Source: Anolis sagrei
Lineage: Eukaryota > Chordata > Lepidosauria > Squamata > Anolidae
Direction of reading: 5' to 3'
DNA length: 64,000 bases
Assembly (NCBI RefSeq): GCF_037176765.1
Contig: NC_090034.1
Location: 97,115,500 to 97,179,499 of the forward strand
Below the pieces are notes generated by a model. That model did not search any database. It saw only the letters and a program-made list of their open reading frames with translations, and was not told where the DNA came from. Each line of letters begins with the position of its first letter. The stretch's first letter is position 1. Positions 10,855 through 22,732 of this stretch are shown here, piece after piece. Position numbers and translations under genes: made by a program.

Positions 10855-11950
10855 AAACAAGATCACTATGCTGGCTTTTGAATTCAATCACACATCGGAC
10901 ATTTCCCAAGTGTCTAGGAATGTGTGATGTATCGGCGAATAATGCATGCAGATGCGAGTAGGGTGGCCTTTTGCAGCTGACAGATGGTAATTTTCTCCGT
11001 GCCAATTATTTTTAAGTGCAGGCCAAGGTCTTTAGGAGCACCCAGTGTGCCGATCACCACTACGTCCACCTTCACTGGCTTGTGCTAGAGTCTTTACAGT
11101 TCGATCTTTAAATCCTCATATCGTGTAAGCTTTTCCAGTTGTTTCTCTTCAATTCTGCTGTCGCTGGGATTTCAACATCGATAATCCATACTTGTTTTTT
11201 CCCCACAATTGTGAGATCAGAAGTATTGTGCTTCCAAACTCTGTCAGTCTGAATTCAGAAGTCCCAGAGTAGTTTGATGTGTTTATTTTGTGTAACTTTT
11301 TCAGCCTTGTGATCCCACCAGTTTTGTTCCAGGCAGATGGTATTTGTGGCGCAAGTTCCATTGAATTATCTTCTTTGGAAGCTTTTAAACAGAGGCTGGA
11401 TGGCCATCTGTCAGGGGTGATTTGAATGCAATATTCCTGCTTCTTGGCAGGGGGTTGGACTGGATGGCCCATGAGGTCTCTTCCAACTCTATGATTCTGA
11501 TTCTATGATTCTATGATCTGAACAACAGTGTTATGCCTCTGCTTGTATTCTGTCTGCGTAATCTTGCAGCAACTGAGTATGTGATCCATAGTTTCGTCTG
11601 ATTTCTTGCAGAGTCAACACTTGGAATCTGTTGTTGACTTTTCAAATTGTTCTAATGGCTTCTTCTTGTGCTGTAAGAACCAGGCCCTCCGTCTTCTTTT
11701 CAAAGTTCCATTTGTGAGCCACATCCATGTTTTTTCCTTGTCGATTTTACTTTCATTTTTCCCCAAGAACTGTCCATGGAGCGCCTTCTTTGGCCATTTT
11801 TCTCTTCTGCTCTGCATTGTATTTTTACAGTATTCACTTTTTGCCTTTTGCACTTTAAGCAGTTTTCTACTATTGACTTCCTTCAATGTTGGTTCTTGAC
11901 TGCCTTTCACATAATTTGCCAGTGCGTGTTTCTCTTCTTCTACCGTTTAT
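10855..11950 (-). mobile_element. R4-type LINE fragment split by a CR1 insertion
   Basis: 10855-11344 and 11512-11950 read on the minus strand as the same R4 C-terminal region found at 8003 and 61503. The right part codes NGTLKRRRRAWFLQHKKKP-type sequence. A CR1 3' piece occupies the middle. Confidence 0.65.
11362..11511 (+). mobile_element. CR1 3' fragment
   Basis: cttttaaacagaggctggat, ggttggactggatggcccat and the (gattctat)n end mark a severely 5'-truncated CR1 inside an R4 fragment. Confidence 0.8.
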
Positions 11951-11999
11951 TTCACTTGCCGAAGCCCTCTGCCTCCTGAACTCGGAAGATTTATACTAT

Positions 12000-12178
12000 T
12001 TTAAATTGTTTTTAATCTAATTAATGTTTTACTTATTATGTAACTGTTGTTTTATCTGTTGTATATATGGGGCATCAAATTGTTGCCGGCTGTAAGCTGT
12101 CCTGAGTCCCCCTTCGGGGGTAGAGAAGGGCGGGGTACAAATATTTGAAATAAACAAAGAAATAAATAAATTTCCGGG
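12000..12178 (+). mobile_element. L2-type 3' end
   Basis: gcatcaaattgttgccggct, cctgagtcccccttcggggg and an AAATAAATAAAT tail. Confidence 0.7.
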
Positions 12179-12253
12179 CAGATAAAGTCAGTTAACATCA
12201 TTATGTGGGTGTAATGAGTAATGGATTGTAATTGGTTTTCTTGTTTTTCTGTC

Positions 12254-12327
<74 letters not shown>
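12254..12327 (+). repeat. (ATT)n microsatellite
   Basis: Two ATT tracts separated by one irregular unit. Confidence 0.9.
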
Positions 12328-12328
<1 letters not shown>

Positions 12329-12496
12329 CTTTTTACTTGTATAACTGAAAACATCTATTAGCAGACCGGGACCTGAATTGGGTGTCCATTGTCTCATTAA
12401 AAATATGGAAACTTCACTATTATCCAGCCAGTTTTAAGCACGAATATTAAACTTGTGTCCTTTGTTTAATATCTCTTTTGCATATTTTAATATGTA

Positions 12497-12790
12497 AAGT
12501 AAAGGTAAAGGTTTCCCCTGACATTAAGTTTAGTCGTGTCCAACTCTGGTGGGTGGTGCTCATCTCCATTTTTAAGCCAAAGAGCCGGCATTGTCCATAG
12601 ACACCTCCAAGGTCCTGTGGCCAGCATGACTGGCTGGCACGCCGTTACCTTCCTGCAGAAGCGATACCTATTGATCTATTCACATTTGCATGTTTTCGAA
12701 CTGCTAGATTAGCTAACAGAGGGAGCTCACCCTGCTCCCCGGACTCGAACCGCCAACCTTTGGCTCAGCAAGCTCAGCAGCTCAGCAGTA
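12497..12790 (-). mobile_element. Sauria-type SINE
   Basis: Starts with the BovB-like tail (taaaggtttcccctgacatt on plus) and ends in the tRNA-related part (cccggactcgaaccgccaac). Confidence 0.8.
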
Positions 12791-12924
12791 GAAATACGTT
12801 TTAATATGTATCTTTTATAGAAATATATTTTAATATGTGTGTTTGCAGCATTTTTTACAAACATGTTTATATGTTTTCATTATTCCATAACCCACCTTGA
12901 GCCCTGAGGAGAGGCAGGTATGAA

Positions 12925-12965
<41 letters not shown>
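12791..12965 (+). mobile_element. LINE-type 3' tail plus (AAT)n
   Basis: ttttaatatgtatcttttat ... cccaccttgagccctgagga runs into AAT repeats. A related tail lies at 45435-45575. Confidence 0.55.
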
Positions 12966-12967
<2 letters not shown>

Positions 12968-13654
12968 GCAACAACACATAATCTTGATATTCAGATTAGG
13001 CTAACAATGAGGATGGAAGAAGTTCACGACTGAGCTGCAAATACATTTGTGCACATCCATATCCTAGCAATTGTTATTATCTTGCTTATTACCAGCCCGT
13101 TTCCTTTCCTAGAAGCAAATGGCAAAGCACTGCGCATCCAGTGAAAGTATTTTCAGCCACACTGGGGTTCTGTCATTGGAGTTGCCTGGAACAGGACTGG
13201 GCACAGCTAAGTGTGGGCCAGTGTGCTCTGCCAACCGAGGCCCTTTGGGCTTCTTCTCTTTTAGCAAAATGGATAAATGCATGAATAATTGAACCTTTGC
13301 AGTATTGATTGACATGTGCCTGCCATTAGCTTCGGCAGAAACCAAGCCAATGCTTTTACAATGCATCCAAGGCCTTACGAAACCAATCTGCTTTTTTTTT
13401 TGCTTGGAAAAAGGACAAATCCAAGCAGGGAAATTTGTTGTGTCACATGCTGGATGATGGCCATCATGACAGAGGATGAAGGCAATAGAAGCCTAGTGAA
13501 GATAATGCAAGAAAGCAACTCTTGGGCTATGGACACTCACACTGGAAGCAGACTGCATTAAAATTAATGGCACACATTACCAAGCATCCATGCAGGAGCA
13601 ACAGCATCTAAAAGGTTTCCAACCCATCTTTCAGATCCCACAAAAAAGGAATAT
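12966..13654. other. Unassigned sequence
   Basis: No supported gene. A minus-strand frame at 13109-13366 has no recognisable domain. Confidence 0.5.
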
Positions 13655-14021
13655 AAAAGGGTTGAATGAAAAGTAATGCCTCCACCTTTGTAACTCCTCC
13701 ACAGATGGCAATACTGGTATGCTGCAGGTACTGGCTTGTTCAGTAGACTCTCCTCTACAGTTCCATTTTGGCGGGAAGCCTTAGCATTGAACGGTTGTGT
13801 TGTTAAAGTGCAAAGTATGGAACCCTGCACAGATGGTCGGTCAATGCAATTTAAGCAACGTGCAGTCATTGAATTCTTAACAGCAGAAGGTGTTACCTCA
13901 ACATCTTTAAACTTACTCATCCAATGACGCTCAGTACTCACATCAACACAATCACCATAAACAGCTTGCATTCTCTGATGAATCTCCTTTGGAGTGACAC
14001 CTTCTGCTGTCAAGATAATAT
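13655..14021. mobile_element. Mariner fragment with an inverted internal part
   Basis: The terminus gggttgaatgaaaagtaatg and the start of the transposase ([19 protein letters not shown]) read on plus to about 13897. The next part of the same gene ([20 protein letters not shown] then HWMSKFKDVEV) reads on minus from 14021 back to 13898. Confidence 0.7.
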
Positions 14022-14115
14022 GCTGTGTCCAGGTTGGTTCATCGTGGCTGATTAAGGCCATGATTAAAAACTCAGAACCAATCCCTTTTGGGAGACAGGA
14101 GAGACCTTCAGTTTG
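14022..14115. mobile_element. Short Penelope-like fragment
   Basis: aatatgctgtgtccaggttg matches the Penelope-like coding region at 63275-63300 and near 7340. The remainder is unclear. Confidence 0.45.
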
Positions 14116-14123
14116 CTCTACGA

Positions 14124-15296
14124 CAGTGATACTCAACCTTTCTAAGGACTCCTTAATACAGTTACTCATAGAATCATAGAATCAAAGAGTTGGGAGAGAC
14201 CTCATGGGCCATCCAGTCCAACCCCCTGCCAAGAAGCAGGAATATTGCATTCAAATCACCCCTGACAGATGGCCATCCAGCCTCTGTTTAAAAGCTTCCA
14301 AAGAAGGAGCCTCCACCACACTCCGGGGCAGAGAGTTCCACTGCTGAATGGCTCTCATTCCTCATGTTCAGGTGGAATCTCCTTTCTTGTAGTTTGAAGC
14401 CATTGTTCCGCGTCCTAGTCTCCAGGGAAGCAGAAAACAAGCTTGCTCCCTCCTCCCTGTGGCTTCCTCTCATATTTATACATGGCTATCATATCTCCTC
14501 TCAGCCTTCTCTTCTTCAGGCTAAACATGCCCAGCTCCTTAAGCCGCTCCTCATAGGGCTTGTTCTCCAAACCCTTGATCATTTTAGTTGCCCTCCTCTG
14601 GACACATTCCAGCTTGTCAATATCTCTTCAATTGTGGTGCCCAGAGTTGTTGTGGCGACCCCACAACAGCTACTTTATAACTGTCATTTTGCTACTTAAG
14701 AATCGGAATGTAAAAATCGGATAAGCAAAATGTATTTTCATTCATTGGACCAAATTTGGCACAAATACCCGATATGCCCACATTTGAATACTGGTGGGCT
14801 TGATTTTCTTTTGGGAGTTGTAGTTGCTGGGATTTATAGTTCACTTACAATCAAAGAGCATTCTGAACTCCACCAATGATGGAATTGAACCAAACTTGGT
14901 ACACAGAACTCCCATGACTCACAGAAAATACTAGAAGGGTCTGGTGGGTTTGGGAGTTGTAGTTTACCTACATCCAGAGAAGGCACTGTGGACTCAAACA
15001 ATGATGGATCTGGACCAAACTTGGCACGCATACTCAATATGCCTAAATGTGAACACTGGTGGAGTTTGAGGAAAATCGAACGTGCCATTTGGTAGTTGTA
15101 GTTGCTGGGATTTATAGTTCACCTACAATCATAAAGCATTCTGAATCCCACCAATGATAGAATGGGGCCAAATGTCTCACACAGAACCCCCATGACCAAC
15201 AGAAAATGCTATGTTATCTGATAGTCTTTGGCGACCCCTCTGACACCACCTTGTGACCCACCCCAGGGGTCCCGACCCCCAGGTTGAGAAACAGTG
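14124..15296 (+). mobile_element. hAT-type MITE with both termini, interrupted by CR1
   Basis: Ends cagtgatactcaacc and ggttgagaaacagtg are imperfect inverted repeats. Flanks ctctacga (14116-14123) and ctctatga (15297-15304) are an 8-bp target duplication with one difference. The interior carries the gggagttgtagttgctggg module. Confidence 0.85.
14166..14645 (-). mobile_element. CR1 3' fragment nested in the hAT element
   Basis: The minus strand codes the CR1 reverse-transcriptase end (DKLECVQ-type start, then [31 protein letters not shown]) and ends in gattctatgattctatg. Confidence 0.85.
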
Positions 15297-15388
15297 CTCT
15301 ATGAGTAGAAATAAGATGTTGTATAACATGATCCTGGAGGATGCGGTGCAAAGGCAAAACTGCAGGTCTACCATCTGGAATGGTAATT

Positions 15389-15560
15389 ACAACAACAACA
15401 ACAACAACAACAATAATAATCTTTATTTAATACCCCGCCACCATCTCCCCAATGGGGACTCGAGGCGGCTTACATGAGGCCAAGCCCAGCAGCATATTAC
15501 AATAAAATAAAACCAAAACACAATAGTAACACAATAAAATACATGATGGGAAACTAGTAG
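15389..15560 (-). mobile_element. (AAC)n and L2-type 3' end
   Basis: After an AAC run, tctttatttaataccccgcc and aatggggactcgaggcggct are antisense L2 tail. Confidence 0.6.
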
Positions 15561-16514
15561 AAGTAAACCAGGATCCTAACCGAGCCAGTTTTGCCTCTCA
15601 AGAACTCAGAATGTAGGCCTTTCCTCTGCTCATTCAGTACAAGAGGGGATGCAATGGAAGTTTGCAAAGATCAGACTGATGCATTCAAGTGTAGGTTCCA
15701 GGTCCGCACTGATGTTCACATTGGAAAACCCCGCAGCTACATCACTTCTTTCCCCACATTCAGGGCTCGCACATCAATTGAGCTATTAATTTATTTTGTT
15801 TTCCGTTTGGGCAGAGGGGCTGGACGCCCACAATCCGTCGCCACCCACCCTGAAATAATAAAAAATCGAATGCCCACATTTCCCGACGGTTAAACATCGG
15901 AGCCACAAAACCGGGCAGAAACAGGAAGCCCTCCCACTAGGCGGGAAGGGTGCTTTTAAAACAAGGTTAAATCGAACAGCGGTCCACTTCCAGGATTGCG
16001 TGGAGTCAGGCACACGCCCTGCAATGTAAACATCCCAAAACTGCAACTCAGCTTTCCTCTGCCCACCCACCTTTCCTCTTCAGCCAATTTGCCCTATAAG
16101 AAACCTCCCTTTAGCTTCTCCAGATCTCTGTTTCAGTGCTAGGGAAGCCAAATTATTATTTAACTACCAATTGATGTAGATACCATATGTACAATTGGTA
16201 TTGAGTTTTTGCTGCAAGGATAGCGCCCCATCGCATTCACTACTATTAAAACCTTTGATCTGGCTATCCCTTACCGCCAGCCCATAATGTTATAGGAACA
16301 ACGTTCAAAAAGAGAGAATTGCATTCTCAAGCAGCACTACCCATGAACAGCTTGCTGACCGTGGGCTCTGCATTCTTTCCTACACACTTTTTGACCACAT
16401 CCTGCTGAACTTGCAACAATCTACTCCATAAGTAATGGCTTATCATATTCCACCCATTTTGTCAATCTCCAAGTTGAGTGCCCGACATTGGCCTGGAGAT
16501 GCAGGGAAGCCAAG
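15561..16514. other. Unassigned sequence
   Basis: A CCAAT followed by ctataag at about 16084-16100 resembles a promoter but has no supported transcript. Nothing else recognised. Confidence 0.4.
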
Positions 16515-16671
16515 AGCCCTAAAAGCATTGCTGTGAGTTTTCCAGGCTGTATGGCCATGTTCCAGAAGCATTCTCTCCTGACGTTTCACCCACATCTATG
16601 GCAGGTATCCTCAGAGGTTGTGAGGTACATTGGAAACTAAGCAAGGGAAGTTTATATATATGGTGTTGGAG
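16515..16671 (-). mobile_element. Penelope-like terminal fragment
   Basis: tccaggctgtatggccatgt and ctctcctgacgtttcaccca match the shared terminal sequence. Confidence 0.75.
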
Positions 16672-17029
16672 CATGTAAAGAAATCAGTTAGTGTGTGTTA
16701 ACTGTAAAATAAGACGCACGAAACTGGTCGGGCTATGCCAGGGAGCTGGCTGAGTCTGGGACTTTTGGATACTGTTACATTTTTCAGGCGCGAGCTATGC
16801 AAGTCCTTGTAGAAACGCAGTGAGACACAGAGAGAGAGACAATCTGCTCTTGCTTCATGAGCTGCAGGAGGAAGAATTTCCATGTGGACAAAGAAATAAC
16901 ATTTTAAATCTCTCATGAAAGGACATTATGTGAGTCGACTTGGTTTTTATTGACCATCTGCATGGCATATTTTCTTTCCCTGGCAAGGCACTGTGTGGAC
17001 TGATCAAACGTGAACTACACGTAGTTTAT
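16672..17029. other. Unassigned sequence
   Basis: No gene or known repeat recognised. It interrupts a Penelope-like copy that resumes at about 17118. Confidence 0.4.
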
Positions 17030-17115
17030 TATACAGGGTTAGTCAAAATGCATAGGCCAATAAGCCATTCAATTGAATGGCTTATTGGCCTATGCATTTT
17101 GACTAACCCTGTATA
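17030..17115. mobile_element. Perfect 86-bp palindrome, mariner/Tc1-type ends
   Basis: Two 43-bp arms (tatacagggttagtcaaaat ... cattcaa) are exact reverse complements meeting at 17072/17073, with no spacer. The end cagggttagtcaaaatg and the TA at each edge suggest a Tc1/mariner-type foldback MITE. Confidence 0.85.
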
Positions 17116-17117
17116 TT

Positions 17118-17215
17118 ACGGCATATGTGGTATGTCCAGGATGGCAGAAAGAACTCTTGTCCGTTGGAGGCAAGTGTGAATGTTGCAATTAATCACCTTG
17201 ATTAGCATTGTAAAG
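17118..17215 (-). mobile_element. Penelope-like fragment
   Basis: tatgtccaggatggcagaaa and gaatgttgcaattaatcacc match the copy at 62880-62980. Confidence 0.65.
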
Positions 17216-17299
17216 CCTTAACCAGTATTTAACCAGTTCCTCCCTAGCCACATTCTGCAAGGAACTAAAGACGTGGATGTTTCGTTGTCTTTCGACTGA

Positions 17300-17700
17300 T
17301 GACCCCTATGACAAACGATTGTACTGTGATCTATTTTCACTATTTAACCTGATTCCTGTATTACATCATTATGTATATATATTTATGTTAAACTGAATGA
17401 TCCTGTTTCTGTCAAATTGCTCTGTTTTCATAATATCTCCTGTGCCAGTTATATTCTTATCCACCTTATTGAACTACTTACCTTTTAATCATTTTGTATG
17501 TTGGCCTCCTTCCCCCCTCCAAAATTTGGGTAGCTGTGGCTTGATGCTTGTTTATTACTGTTATGCTGTTTGGTGTCTTTTTAATTTGTAACTTGCTGTT
17601 GTTTTGCTTTTAATTGTATGTTGCCTGGACTTGGCCTCATGTAAGCCGCCCCGAGTCCCCTTGGGGAGATGGAGGCAGGGTAGAAAAATAAAGTTCTTCT
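17300..17700 (+). mobile_element. L2-type 3' end
   Basis: tgcctggacttggcctcatg, taagccgccccgagtcccct and a gtagaaaaataaag end. Confidence 0.65.
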
Positions 17701-17739
17701 TCTTCAAAAAACTCTAAAATTAAGACCCTCTAAAAACAG

Positions 17740-18145
17740 GGGAATTCCAGACATGAAACAATCAGGGTGAGCTAACACTTCCAAAGGAATCCCCAGGCAG
17801 CAACCAGCCAGGCTTTGAAGTTGCAAGGCTTTGCAATGATAATTAAAGTGATTAATTGCAACATTCACACTTGCCTCCAACAGACAAGAGTTCTTTCTCC
17901 CATTTTGGACATTCCTGGGATACATAAATCCTACTTACTTCGTTTCCAATATACCTCACAAACTCTGAGGATGACAGCCATAGATGTGGATGAAACGTCA
18001 GGAGAGAATACTTCTGGAACATAGTTATACAGCCTGAAAAACTCACAGCAACCCAGTGATTCCGGCCATGAAAGCCTTCGACAATACGTCAGGAGGGAAT
18101 GCTTCTAGAACATGGCCATACAACCCAAAAAACTACAACAACCCT
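17740..18145 (+). mobile_element. Penelope-like fragments, two in tandem
   Basis: 17740-18085 ends ccatgaaagccttcgacaat; 18086-18145 repeats the cgtcaggagggaatgcttct terminal piece. Confidence 0.7.
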
Positions 18146-19009
18146 ACGACAACAGTCCTAAAAGGTCCGAGAAAAGACCTCTGGCCTAGCCTGCAAAAGG
18201 TGGAGGGTCTTTCTGGCTGCTCTTTGGTGCAATCAGCAGCCCCACAAATCAGCCTCACTTCTGAGCTTATTTAAACCATTTGCTTGGGAACGGGAAGCTT
18301 GAAAACAAGAAGGCCATCCATTCTCTTTGTCGATCCCACCTCCATATTTCTTTCCTCTATGGCTCAGTGGACTGAACTGCATGTTGTGGCACCATTCACG
18401 TAACACAAGAAAGAATAAAGTGTGCCTGGTCCCACCCCCCACCCCTCTCCCTCCACCTGCATATTTTGTCCCAATGCATCCCCATCATTGTTCACCCTTT
18501 ATCTACATATATCCCTACCCCAAAGGCAAATGTAAGCTGGGGCTGGAGAGGCAGTGGGAAGACACAAAGGATGAGCAGAACTGTCCAATGTCGAGCTATA
18601 CGCAGTAAGATTTCATCTCTAAAGATGGAGAGAATATTGTCCACACATTAATATCAGGAAGACATCACAGCACCAACCGAGAGAGTGTAGGAGAGCAACT
18701 AAGTGGACAGGGATAAAGTTCTCTTGGTTCAAAAGAGGTCCCAGGAGCTTTGAACAGTAAAAATAGAAAAGGTAAAAATGGATAAGACAGCAAATGCCAA
18801 GGCAGCCCAGAATCCAGTCCTGGAGTGTGTCAAGTCAGCAATTGGTACAAAAAGGGACTGGTGGGGAGAGATTCTGTACCACAATTGACACAATCTACTG
18901 TAGGATCAGGCCCAACTATTAGGCTCCATCTCAGTGCGACAGAAATAATTTTGCCAATAATCCATTTGAGTATAGCAACATATCACAGCCACAAAGCTGC
19001 TGTTTCGCA
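18146..19009. other. COQ8B 3' flank / possible 3' UTR
   Basis: Sequence following the COQ8B stop on the minus strand. No recognised repeat and no AATAAA on that strand, so the 3' UTR end cannot be placed. Confidence 0.4.
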
Positions 19010-19312
19010 CTATGACCCTTCCGCCAATGCGGCACCTCGTCCCCGTGCAACGTATTGGGCATAGGCCTCTTCGAACATCTCGCGGCAAGGGATGATGGCT
19101 CCAAGGCGGGCGCAGATGAGGAAGGAGCCGGCCATCTTGCGGTGCAGGGAGTAGCTCTCCTCCGGTGGAGGGCTCAGACGGTGCTTTAGCATCACTGGGA
19201 CGAGGTCCTGGATGCCCCGGGTGGTGTTCTGGGTGCCAAAGTTGAAGGGGCCGTGGGTGGAGAAGGCCTCCCCCAGAATCATCACGGCATCCACGTGCGC
19301 CTCCTCAAACAC
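19010..19312 (-). CDS. COQ8B: COQ8B last coding exon 14 (stop codon)
   Basis: Codes residues 474-573, from [17 protein letters not shown] to the stop TAG at 19010-19012, including [19 protein letters not shown]. The last residues, [11 protein letters not shown], are a poorly conserved tail like that of human COQ8B. GC-rich compared with the other exons. Confidence 0.96.
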   Translation of the reverse strand: MFEEAHVDAVMILGEAFSTHGPFNFGTQNTTRGIQDLVPVMLKHRLSPPPEESYSLHRKMAGSFLICARLGAIIPCREMFEEAYAQYVARGRGAALAEGS

Positions 19313-22300
19313 CTGGAGAGAACAGGGAAGTCTCAACTCCAACCACAACTTGCAAGGGACACTTTGGGGAGGACTATGCATCCCAAGTCATTGAGACCAA
19401 CTTTTAACCTGAGATCCTACACCACTGAGATACAAGTATAGTTTTACACAAGGAGTGAGCAAATTAAAGCATGTAGGACTCCAATGTTTTCCCCAAATGC
19501 ACCCTATGAAGTGTCAGGGACCCTTTTTTCCTTCAGTGCCTTCAGTGATTGAATGTAAGATTCTCCCTGACCACACTTTGCACATAAACCATCTAGGAAT
19601 TTAAGATCGTCTGGGGAGGCCCTGCTTTCAATCCCATCTGGCAGGGACGAGAGACAGGGCCTTCTCAGTGGTGGCCCCTCGGCTGTGGTACTCCCTCCCT
19701 AGGGATATTATATCGGCCCCCTCCCTCCTGACCTTCCGAAAAAAAGTAAAAACCTGGCTCTTTGAACAAGCCTTTGGAAATGCAGTGCAATAGACAAACA
19801 TGGAATTCTGTAAGGTGCACTTTATTTTATGGGTTGTGCAATGAAATCCTTCCTCATTCCTGGAGCCTTCTCCTTATAAGTTACACTGTCCTATCTGCCA
19901 GTGTTTTTAATTTTTTTTATAATTTTATCCATGCATCTGGCCCTGCCTAGTGAAATTTCCTGTGTTTTTAATGGTTGATTTTATAATGTTGTGTTGTATG
20001 TTATTTTGATTTTGCATTTTATGTATTTTGCTTGTTTTATTGTGTTTTGTGTTATTGCTTGTATTGTATTGATGGGCGTGGCCTCATGTAAGTCGCACCG
20101 AGTCCCCAGGGGGAGATGGAGCGGGGTATAAATAAAACTTTATTATTTATTATTATTACTTCCTTTGCTTAAAAGGAAAACTGAAGACGCAGGTTTGCAG
20201 CTTGGGAGTAATCCTGGACTCATCGCTGAGCCTGGAATCCCAGGTCTTGGCGGTGACCAGGGGCGCATTTTCACAGTTAAGGCTTGTGAAACAGCTGCAC
20301 CCATACCTTGGGAAGACTGACTTGGCCACGGTAGTCCACGCTCTGGTTACATCCCGTATAGACTACTGCAAAGCGCTCTACATGGGGTTGCCTTTGGAGA
20401 CTGTTCGAAAGTTTCAGATGGTCCAGTGGGCAGCAGCCAGGTTGCTAACTGGAGCACTGCTCAGGCAGCATACAAGTCCTCTATTGTGCCAATTCCACTA
20501 GCTGCCAGTTTGCTACTGGGCACAGTTCAAAGTGCTGGCTATAGCCTATAAAGCCCTGAACAATTCCAGCCCAGCTTATTTGTCTGAATGTATCTCTCCC
20601 TATGAACCATCTAGGAATTTAAGATAATCTGGGGATGCCCTGCTCTCGATCCCGCCTTCTTCGAAGGCATGTTTGGTGGGGACGAGAGACAGGGCCTTTT
20701 CAGTGGTGGCCCCTCAACTGTGGATCTCCCTCCCTAGGGATATTCGAATGGCTCCCTCCCTCCTGACCTTCCGAAAAAAAGTAAAAACCTAGCTCTTTGA
20801 ACAAGCCTTTGGAAATGCAGTGCAATAGACAAACATTCAATGTAAGATTGAAATATGGAATGGCTTAGACCAGTGGTCCTCAAACCTTTTAAACAGAGGG
20901 CCAGGTCACAGTCCCTGAAACTGTTGGGAGGGCCAGATTATAATTTAGAAAAAAATGAATGAATTCCTATGCACACTGCACATATCTTATTTGTAGTGCA
21001 AAAACACTTTAAAACAATATAATAATGAAAATGAAGAATGGTTTTAACAAATATAAACTTATTAGTATTTCAATGGGACGTGTGGGCCTGCTTTTGGATG
21101 ATGAGATAGAATTGTTGTTGTTGCTGCTGCGTGCTTTCAAGTCATTTCAGACTTAGGTTGACCCTGAGCGAGGGCCAGGTAAATGATCTTGGAGGGCCGC
21201 ATCCGTCCCCCGAGCCTTAGTTTGAGGACCCCTGGCTTAGACAATGCTACTGGAAAATGAGATTAACAGGAAGACATTGGTTATTATATGTTTTAATAGT
21301 TTTTGTATGGATTTTATAATGTTGTTTTAAATGTTTTAATTGTATATTGTGGATTTTTCTGGCATCGAATTGTTGCCAATTTGTACCCCCGCCGTGAGTC
21401 GCCTTCGGGTTTGAGAAAGGCAGGATAGAAATATTGTAAATAAATAAAAAGGGTTATCTGTGCCATTTTTTTCTCTTTGGACTCTTTTGTTCCTTTTAGG
21501 GAGGTTTGAGGGGATCAAGGAGGCAAAGTGCAGCCTTTTCCCATGTTTGGGGGAAATTGGGCTGGTCTGGAAGCAAGAAATTGTTTGAAAAACAGCCTGA
21601 AAAAATCTTTGGGAGTCTGAGAGAATCTCATGGATTGGGTCTAAGGTTCTAAGAAAATGAATTTGTTTGGTGGTGGTGGTGGTGGTGGTGGTGGGGGGGG
21701 GGGTGTTACAATTTTCCCACTCCTTTATAAACAAATGCAGCCTCTGCATTCACAGTGAGTGCACAATGACTCTCCAGAACTGAAGACAGATGTTCCTCAT
21801 CAGAAAAAGTATTCAACCGCTATGACAGATGAATTTATACAAGTGGAAGACACTAATAAGATTCCAGTCATTGTCATTAAAAAATCATTTCCAAATTCTG
21901 GTTGTATTGCATAGTCAAGACATAGCTTTAAACCACAAACCAACTTCCCATACTGGAAATGTTTTTTTATTTCCCCCGCCCCAACCAAAATTATTGTGAA
22001 TAGTGCTACATAAAATTATACAAACATTCAAAACATATTCCATTGGTAACACATGTTTACATTATTCCCACTCTTTCTCCCTCCCTCCCTCCCCTCCCTG
22101 GGAACAGTTTGCAAATTTTGCTGTATTTATTACGATTGTTTGATCGTGAGGATAATCTTGTTTAATTCCTTATATTAATCTTTCCCCTTTATTATGTAAA
22201 TTAAGTCTTTCCATTCTGTCTCCCATGAGTTTCTGATTTGGCTCATCCTGTAGTAACTTTTCCTTTCTCTAATGTAGTCTTGGAGGAGGTAGTCCGCTAA

Positions 22301-22685
22301 ACCAGTGGTTCTCAACTTGGGGTCCCCAGATGTTTTTGGCCTACAACTCCCAGAAATCCCAGCCAGTTTACCAGCTATTAGGATTTCTGGGAGTTGAAAG
22401 CCAAAACATCCCCACAAGTTGAGAACCACTGCGCTAAACATTTATACTATGTTTTTGTGTCCCATTTCCTTTGGTCCTTCCAGCCTAAGTCAATTGAGGC
22501 TTTAATTGCATCTAACATGGAATTTATTAATCCTTCCCATTCTTTAGATCCCCTTTCGCCTTCAGTTTTCTGGGGGAGAAATGTTACTGCCTCTGCAGAG
22601 TCCTCCATTCCACCTATAAGGATTACTGCATCATCTGTGGATATCTATGTATCTATCTATGTATCTATCTATGTATCTATCTATG

Positions 22686-22732
<47 letters not shown>

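Noticed and set aside
13564-14169. A 201-residue gene on the minus strand
   Set aside because: It crosses an inverted mariner fragment and a Penelope-like scrap; the frame is accidental.
16084-16130. Promoter from CCAAT and ctataag
   Set aside because: No exon, CpG island or conserved frame follows; such motifs occur by chance.
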